Assembly (NCBI GenBank): GCA_950295325.1
Contig: OX485806.1
Coordinates: 8,494,001 to 8,558,000 of the forward strand
Length of the DNA stretch: 64,000 nt
Direction: 5' to 3'
Source: Polytrichum commune
Taxonomy: Eukaryota > Streptophyta > Polytrichopsida > Polytrichales > Polytrichaceae
This document shows, in pieces, positions 57,205 to 64,000 of the stretch. Under the pieces are notes generated by a model. It made no database searches, was not told where the DNA came from, and saw nothing but the letters and a program-made list of their open reading frames with translations. The translations under genes were made by a program, and so were the position numbers. How positions within the stretch are numbered: the first letter of the stretch is position 1; each line of letters starts with the position of its first letter.

Positions 57205-58048
57205 GTGGTGGTGGAGCTTCTAGACAATGGAGGGGAGCTCAAGGTCAAGTTCCTTTACTTCCACTTCAAGGAGCTTCATGCAGGTGTAATAAAGTGGAGA
57301 GAGGCAAGGTATGTAAATCCTCGGGCTATAATGAAAGTGCACCAAGAATGTGTCAATAAACATGGTGCAAAGATAGTTCCACAGACATCAATGGAAATGA
57401 ATGTCCAACGCCCTTACATGAGATGCTTATGCAATCCAAAGGCTGTCAGTGGATGTAAAGGCTTTATCATCTGGTTTGATCATGTCATATGGACAATGAT
57501 CAATAAACTGGATATGTTTTTTCCGAACCAACCCAACAATAACACCAGATCCGCAACATTCATGCTATGGCTCAGTAGTGCAGCCAAGATTGCAGTGAAA
57601 GCTACGATAGTATTCGATATAGGACGAGAACACATGGTGACAGTAGCTACACAACTTTCTGAGAATCCTACTCAAAAATTGCTCCCAAAACTGAATGATG
57701 CGCCGCTGGCTACTAAGATTGAGAGACTCTTGAAAGGACCAAAATTTTCACTCCTACACCTTGGATCTCCAAGCCAATTAGCACCCTCTCATTTCAAAAA
57801 ACAACGCATCAACTTGAACACATCTCCATCAGGTCCAAGTGGACGTGGTAGATCTTCAGGTGGACGCGGCTTCATCCCATGAGGCAGCAGAGGGTTCCAA
57901 GGTCGCGGCAATGGCTGCAACTATCAACCTAGGGATGGCTTCAATGGTACTTCACCTAGTAACACCGAGGTCGCAAAGTCTGGACGTGTGGCTGCTAATG
58001 ATAACCATTCTCCACTTAAGGGCAGAGTCCTATTGTGTGAAGATATCT
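57205..58048 (+). pseudogene. Unidentified ORF with Gly/Arg-rich (RGG) tail
   Basis: A 225-codon frame includes ARYVNPRAIMKVHQECVNKH, CLCNPKAVSGCKGFIIWFDH and NKLDMFFPNQPNNNTRS. It ends GRGRSSGGRG before TGA at 57880. The same frame continues as GSRGFQGRGNGCNYQPRDGF to a TAG at 58048. An RGG tail with Cys-containing flank is typical of nucleic-acid-binding gag-like proteins of retroelements. Its position just before an RT region in the same strand would suit ORF1 of that element, but the frames differ and the family is not recognised. Confidence 0.4.
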
Positions 58049-58449
58049 AGTCAGCTAGCAAATTTGAGTTAAGTAAGTCTTGAAACAACTTTTAGGTTCT
58101 TCAAAACAGCCACTTCAACACATTTTTTGAATCCACAAATGTTGGTCACACATTAAGCCGTAATGCACTTGGACGTAACTACGTATCACGTAACAAAAAC
58201 ATGGACATGGATCGTATACATAAATTACTGTAGCAGAGCACTTGAGTAGGTGAATATGAAGAAGATATTCTCAAAAGTGTTTAGCAATTTCTCAGTCCCA
58301 CACATTATATCTCTACTACTTAACATCAAGTTCACATGAAGTTTTTTTACCTCATGTCTCCAAATTTTGCTATAAACTTGCTTTAGTGTTCAAAGACTTC
58401 AGTGTTGATTTGTTCATAAATGATTCATATGATTGCATTTGTAACAATC

Positions 58450-59870
58450 CTAAGATATTGAAATAATTTTTGGACCCTGATACTATTGATGATAATAGAA
58501 ATGATCCAAGGGCACATGTACGCACCATGGATATAAAAATAATTCATCATCATGGATTTTGGGAGGCAATTACTCTAGGGCTAAACCATATACCATTGAG
58601 AAATACTAACATACGTGAGACTACCCAAGTGGTTGTGGATACCTTTGTACATGTTTGTTAACTTTTGAATGCAGAAGGATATCTTGACGTGGACAATGCA
58701 TCTAAACTAGTTCGTATGATGTCAAAAGATAAATTACTATCGGCTATGAAAGAAAACCTATTTGGATTCATATATTCCAAACCATACATTTTTTGTGACA
58801 AGGCAGTTGATGATGAATTGACTTGACTAATGAAACATGTGTTTATTTTTGGATTAAATAAGGCTGCTAGTAATGCTTATTTTATATGTATATCTCACAT
58901 AAGAACTCAAACATTACTCAGACTTAATGGCCCTGATTTTAAACCTTGCTGATATAATAATTCATGGGAATCCATTGAAGTTGTCACAAACATAGTTAAG
59001 TTAGTAATAAATTCTCTTATACCTGAATTATCCATACATGAGGTAGAGTTACCTTATATCATGACAATTTACAAATTCCATAAAAAGAAATATCGATGAA
59101 TTTCCAATGCATTTGGGTCAATCTATGTAAAATTTGCCACCTTCTTTATCATATCAACTATGACATTACTTGATGAGGTTAAAGAATGGGCAACTACCAT
59201 TATCAAATGATACAACAATTTCCTTGGTGTACATACATCAATGTATTGGACAATTAATTCAATTACCGATTTTACCCGAAACATCCCTGAAATGATCAAC
59301 AACATATATGTTGCTGATATAACTAAATGTTTTGAATCCATTTCCATATCCGGTAATGATACACTATATGATGCGATGGAATTCATTACTAATCTTGGTA
59401 TGACCAACACGAGATGCAAACACCCTAGATTTGAACAACTACTTTGGGTCAGAATCAATGATGAAAGAGTTACAATTAAAATTCTATGGACATCTACATG
59501 TCCTAAATATGGTGAATGGTTCCCCATACCAGTCACTAAATTTTTGCAAATTCATAAATGGTTGACTACGAACTGTTATGTACATTTGGATAACCAAGTG
59601 TGGAAACAAATACTTGGTATACCCATGGGATTTTCATGCTCACCACTTTGGTGTAACTTATATCTCTTATCATACGAAATAAAGTTTATCCAAAGACTGG
59701 TTAGATTAGGAAAAATTGAGATCATGTCCAAATTCAAATATGCATTTCGGTACATTGATGATTTATGCTGGTTGAATGTGGGGGAGGCTAATATATCCTC
59801 AATCCAACACAACCCACATATAGGGATAATCCGTTATGGATTTATCCATTGGACATAATCGAGATCAAAA
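58450..59870 (+). pseudogene. Penelope-like reverse transcriptase, decayed
   Basis: One plus-strand frame, broken by several stops, runs from an N-terminal block ending FWEAITLGLNHIPLRNTNIR (compare the SLGLNF-type start of Penelope RTs). It continues through ADITKCFESISISGNDTLYD (motif A Asp), GIPMGFSCSPLWCNLYL (motif B) and YAFRYIDDLCWLN (motif C, catalytic Asp pair). The last 205 codons (59241-59858) are open. No GIY-YIG endonuclease is visible before the sequence is interrupted by the CACTA element at 59947. Group II intron or retron RTs share the YxDD motif, but the N-terminal block and lack of other domains favour a Penelope-like element. Placement is by motif only. Confidence 0.6.
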
Positions 59871-59946
59871 CTGAAGTCTCTTAGTTCTCAAAATGTTTTC
59901 CCTAGTCTAGTACCAAAACACATTTTATGAATGTTTTGATCAGTAT

Positions 59947-60969
59947 CACTACAACAAACCTTGTCCATTCCAACCAGGGTATCAATGACTCAGTGTCCTA
60001 AACAACTCATTAAACGACTGTGATGCCTGATGAAGTCACCTTGTATGACGTGGCTAGCATGTGAGTCATTGTTTAGTCATTTAAATGACTAAAGATGAAC
60101 TCTGTTGACGACCGCACAACATACTTATTTTATGTCTAACAAATTTCATCCACTACATCCATTTGTGTATGACGTGGATAGAATATCTTGACGTGGCTGA
60201 CTGTTAGTCATTGTCTGGTCGTGATTTAACGACTACGTGTTTACCATTATTTTAAAATAACACAAATATGTGATGTGGCACTTACATCCCTCAATGACGT
60301 GGAAATTAGGGATTAATTGAGTGAAAATTATTCTCGATAATAATGACCTGTCAAAAGAATGACTACGAATTTCGAGCTCAATGACTGACTCACACGCCCG
60401 CCACGATTGGGATGACGTGTACAAGCGTTTAGTCATTGTTCAGTTACTGAAATGACTCGTTGATGACATGTGCAACTTTTGGTTTACGGTTAGTTATTCA
60501 TCGTCCAACTCATCCATGCCGGTGTGACGTGCCAAGACAACTCTCACATAGCAACTGTGCAGTCATTTCTGTATTGCGCGCCCTTCACCAACCCATACTT
60601 AACTATGACTCTCCAACAGATTGCAAGTACATATATGGAAGATATACATTGCCAATGTGCACATATGATGCAGGTCTGAAATCATGTGTTCAATGGAGGG
60701 CATTGGGCAAGAACAATCCTTCTCATATATCATGCCACGTACTCGATGACGTGGACGTCTGAGTCATAGTGGAGTTGTAGTTCAGTCACAATATTGTTAA
60801 ATACAACCACTAAGGACATTTGTGGCCCCAGCTAGGCTTCTGTAAAAACAAACACCTAAAATTTAGCTAGTGCTAATGAGTTATCGGAACCTGATAGTTC
60901 TATGGCTCCCACCAATGACGATGTGGTGGGCGGGGGAGGCACATGGTTTGCCAACTGCATGCCATCCGT
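59947..60969. other. Left subterminal region of CACTA 2
   Basis: Noncoding. TTAGTCATT, GAGTCATTG, AACGACT and their complements recur, many near 60,000-60,450. These are candidate binding sites for this element's own TNPA-like protein, whose gene is not in the window. Confidence 0.65.
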
Positions 60970-63900
60970 TTATTCGGTGGTGGTCATGAAGACATCTTGT
61001 GTGCTCTGTTCATGTCTTTGGGAGCGTGCCTCCTTTGCCAAAACTACTTTCCACCCCGGTTTCCGCACTTCGTCTGACCAAAATACTTGAGTCGCTTGGC
61101 TGGGAAATATGAACGGATCCAACATCTGAGGAACCCTGTGGCGGAAATTCACGACCATGAATCCAACCTCATCTCTTACATACGTTGGGTTGCCCCGATT
61201 GTCAAATTGCTTCATCCACTCGCACCTAAGAAGTATGACAGGTGTACGAATTGGCCCATAGTTCAATTTTAGTATATCCTTTAGTACTCCCACATAATTC
61301 AATGTCACCTCCTCCGAACCCACGGAAGGCATGTAAAACACAGAGGCAACACCGCTATCGTAAGTTTTTAACGTCCTGGACTGTTGGTCCTCCACCCGAA
61401 AGTGGTTTCCATATGCCTTCATCCTCGTATATCGTGTGGCTAACTGTGACGGTCTGCTGCACATCAGAACCCTATCCATGTCATCCTCATCGTTCGGGTC
61501 AACAGGGCGATTGCGTACTACGTCTTTAATCCAGTTTTCAAAAGCCGACATGTTGGGATTCGCCTCCTGTTCCACTTTCCATTGCCTGTACATCCAACCA
61601 GTCATTCAATAGTCATACACCAGTCGCTCAATAGTCCCTCATAAGTCATTCACTAGTCCTTCACCAGTTGCTAACCAGTCGCTCATAAGTCATTCAATAG
61701 TCATTCACGAGTCGCTCATTCGTCATTCACTAGTCATTCATTATTCATGACGGACTCATCCGCCCGCTCAGGCAGTAGGGGTTTATAGAGGCGTTCATGT
61801 TTTGCAAAATAATAGGGCACATTGACACAAGAATGTGCAATCAGAAAAAATACGGTCACATTCACCTATGCAAAGGTGCCATGAGGGATAAATTCGTCAA
61901 AGCATATTGGTGGGCTACATCTCTCAATGCTGGTGTCATCAAGTACTTTGTTCCTGCCCCTTCTAGCACCTCCTCTGCATCTCCGTACTCCTCATCTGCG
62001 TCCCATACTCGACGGTCAACCACTTCAAACTTGTGTAGATATTCCGTGATGAAACCTAGGCATTCATCCCTCGCGTAACCCTCCGCCATGCATGCCTCTG
62101 GTGTTGCCATGTTCCGAACATAATGCTTTAGGGTTTTCATGTATCTTTCAATAGGATACATCCACCTTGTGGAGACGGGACCACACATGTCCAATTCATC
62201 GACAAGGTGATACAATAAATGCGTCATAATGTCAAAAAATGAGGGAGGGAAATGAATCTCCAGAAGTGCCATGCTCCGTGCGACGTCCGCCTGAAGAGCT
62301 TCAAACTCCAATGGGTTCCAAACACTCCCACATATCCTTCGGAACACTTTCGAAATCCTCATCACCGCCATTCGTGGACCAGGTTGTAAAAGACCTCGTA
62401 GGGCTAGCGGCATGATTTGTTGCATAAGCACATGGTAGTCATGTGACTTTAAACCCCCGAACGTCCTCTTCCGTACGTACTGAGCCATGTTGGAAACATG
62501 TCCTGATGGTGTCTTCAGGTTCTCGATAACACTGGCAAATACTTCGAACTCGCAGCTTGTCAACACATACGGGGTTGCCGGTTTCAACATTTTCCCATTT
62601 TTCCTTGGGTGGGGAATGAGCCACAAATGCGGCCTGATGCCTCTGCGTTGCAGATCCCGGCGGACCTTTACTGTGTCCTTGTGTCCTGTGACGGTCTTCA
62701 ATATGTTCTTCGAAAAGTTTGCCTCACAATGCATAACATCCAGAGTGTATCGTATGAGCAGATCCTGGCAATATAGTCATATACTAGTTAGTGAAAGGAC
62801 CCTGCGGAAACTTGTCCGATAACGACTACGATTACGACTGGCGTTTACGTCGTTGATGTCTACAACGACTACTAATTTTGTGTCATTGTGGACGTATTGT
62901 AACGCACCGACTGTACTAATGGATGGGTCGTGGGAGCATATACTCTCGTCTGTGTTGCCACGGTTCCAGACCTGTAGTTTCTCGTAGTCATTTCCATTGG
63001 TTGAACATATGTACTGTAAACGACTTTCAAACGACTATGTTAATGGACATGTGTCCATGTGTATGGTAAACGACTATTCGGCTACTACTCAACAACTAAA
63101 TGCTTCTGACACGTGCACTTGTCTATGCCATCTATGAGCACCTTCAGTCATTTTTTAGTCATTTTTAAGTTGGACATGTCGTTCCCTGTGAGGATGCATA
63201 CAACAATTGAGTCAAAGCAGCTGGAACATATACCTTCCAATAAGGCAAGTTGTGTAAGATGCTCCTCCTTTTCACGCCGTGTGTTTTGGAGGGGTCTCCA
63301 GCGGCGCCCTCTTTATTGCCTGCATCCAACCAGGTATGATACTCGGTGGCTCGCTGCACTTGCTCATTTGCATTAACCACATTGGGCTTACCTCGAACTT
63401 CTATACGTCCATTGAAGTGGTCTTTCATTTCCGGTGATCTCCACGGATCGTCATGGGCAAGCCACCTCCTTGTGTCTGAATAGGTTTGCTTTCCAAGTTC
63501 GATAGAATGTTCACCTTTAAAATGAGGCCCACACACAGGACATGCCGCATAGCCCTGATGTGCAACACCTGCAACTGTCCCATAACCGGGAAAATCGTGT
63601 ATGGTCCACAACAAAATTGCTCTAAGTTTGAAGGCCCTTGACCCCACCTCTTTGAGCACATCATAAGCATTCACACCCTTCCATAGTTGGATCAACTCCT
63701 CTACCAATGGTTCCAAGTACACATCGAAGAATTGAGATGTCACAGACTGTTTTCCTGGGATTAGCATCGCCAACATTATGAAAAATTTCTTCGTAGTCAA
63801 CCATGGGGGTATGTTGTAATTTAACAACATTACCGGCCATGTACTCCAACTTGTACGTTGCAACTTGAAAGGGTTTACTCCATCGGCCGCCATTCCTAAG

Positions 63901-64000
63901 TGAATGTTGCGGTCTTCCTGGCCAAAACTATAATCTACATTTTCATGTACGTGCTTCCATGCCTTTGAATCACAAGGATGTCTTACCAATCCATCACTGC
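60970..64000 (-). CDS. CACTA 2 TNP2-like transposase, 3' three exons (partial)
   Basis: Minus-strand exons (beyond 64000)-63234, 62764-61866 and 61585-60970 join by GT-AG introns in phases 0 and 2. The first part carries MAADGVNPFKLQ, RAILLWTIHDFPGYG and YAACPVCG of the TNP2 core. The second has LDVMHCEANF, SHDYHVLMQQIMPLALRG and the DUF4218-like RWMYPIERYMKTLKHYVR. The third carries the DUF4216-like YGNHFRVEDQ, NFRHRVPQMLDPF and ATQVFWSDE. The frame is intact throughout. Compared with CACTA 1 there is no intron after LMQQ. The final exon-exon phase (2) matches, so the two genes share ancestry. The N terminus, including the transposase-associated domain, lies beyond the window. Confidence 0.9.
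61604..61750. repeat. Decamer-type AGTCATTCA repeats in the last transposase intron
   Basis: At least a dozen head-to-tail variants of (T/A)AGTC(A/G)(T/C)TCA occur in about 145 bp, with 10-11 bp spacing. They fill the 5' splice-distal half of intron 61586-61865 and resemble the AGTCATT motifs at the element's end. Confidence 0.85.

Larger units (their letters stand above)
59947..64000. mobile_element. CACTA transposon 2, left end to window edge
   Basis: Begins CACTACAACAAA; the adjoining TAT (59944-59946) is the candidate 3-bp target duplication, but the right end is outside the window. The first kilobase has many AGTCATT and AACGACT motifs and CGTGACGT-like motifs in both orientations. The transposase gene is on the minus strand and runs off the edge. 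It differs from CACTA 1 in terminal and subterminal sequence and has no nonsense codons, so it looks younger. It is inserted just downstream of the Penelope-like RT. Confidence 0.85.

Overview
The window is nuclear DNA of a land plant, from a large, repeat-dominated genome. The evidence is a type-I pectin methylesterase gene with GT-AG introns, short plant-type telomere repeats (TTTAGGG/CCCTAAA), and nested plant CACTA and hAT transposons. A DUF7869 gene and a Penelope-like reverse transcriptase make a seed-free plant or a gymnosperm more likely than a flowering plant, but this is inference.

Layout. 1-10,670 is AT-rich and without a supported gene; it holds old repeats, including three 175-bp tandem units. 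10,674-13,449 is the only ordinary host gene I can defend: a three-exon pectin methylesterase with an intact frame. 13.7-20.4 kb is mostly empty, with the 5' end of a LINE-like element carrying a 2A-like NPGP motif and a 98-bp tandem repeat. 20.5-27.3 kb is a GC-richer minus-strand block. It contains an FCP1-type phosphatase exon and, upstream of it, a broken multi-exon gene combining a ParB-like domain with a DNA-methyltransferase-like domain. 27.3-33.7 kb is noncoding and ends in a 79-bp satellite. 33.9-37.0 kb is a two-exon DUF7869 gene, and 37.5-43.1 kb holds decayed LINE fragments and an unidentified ORF.

44.2-58.1 kb is a nest: a hAT transposase gene is split inside its BED zinc finger by an 11,150-bp CACTA element (44,549-55,698; 3-bp target duplication AGT). 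That CACTA has two divergent genes, a TNP2-like transposase (minus) and a TNPA-like protein (plus), and I could resolve most splice sites by reading frame. A Penelope-like RT follows. A second, intact-looking CACTA of a different family starts at 59,947 and runs off the end.

The most unusual signal is a dispersed near-palindrome: arms GTTTGGGTCG and CGACCCAAAC around two variable bases. I count 36 copies, all between 22.8 and 33.7 kb. They lie in the introns and flanks of the ParB/methyltransferase gene and twice in its coding sequence, where they read in frame. They also sit at the core of four unrelated tandem repeats (units of 32, 36, 57 and 79 bp). I know of no named plant element that matches.

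Most transposon genes carry single nonsense codons (TGA or TAG) in otherwise coherent frames, a pattern that fits decay of methylated cytosines. The second CACTA has none.
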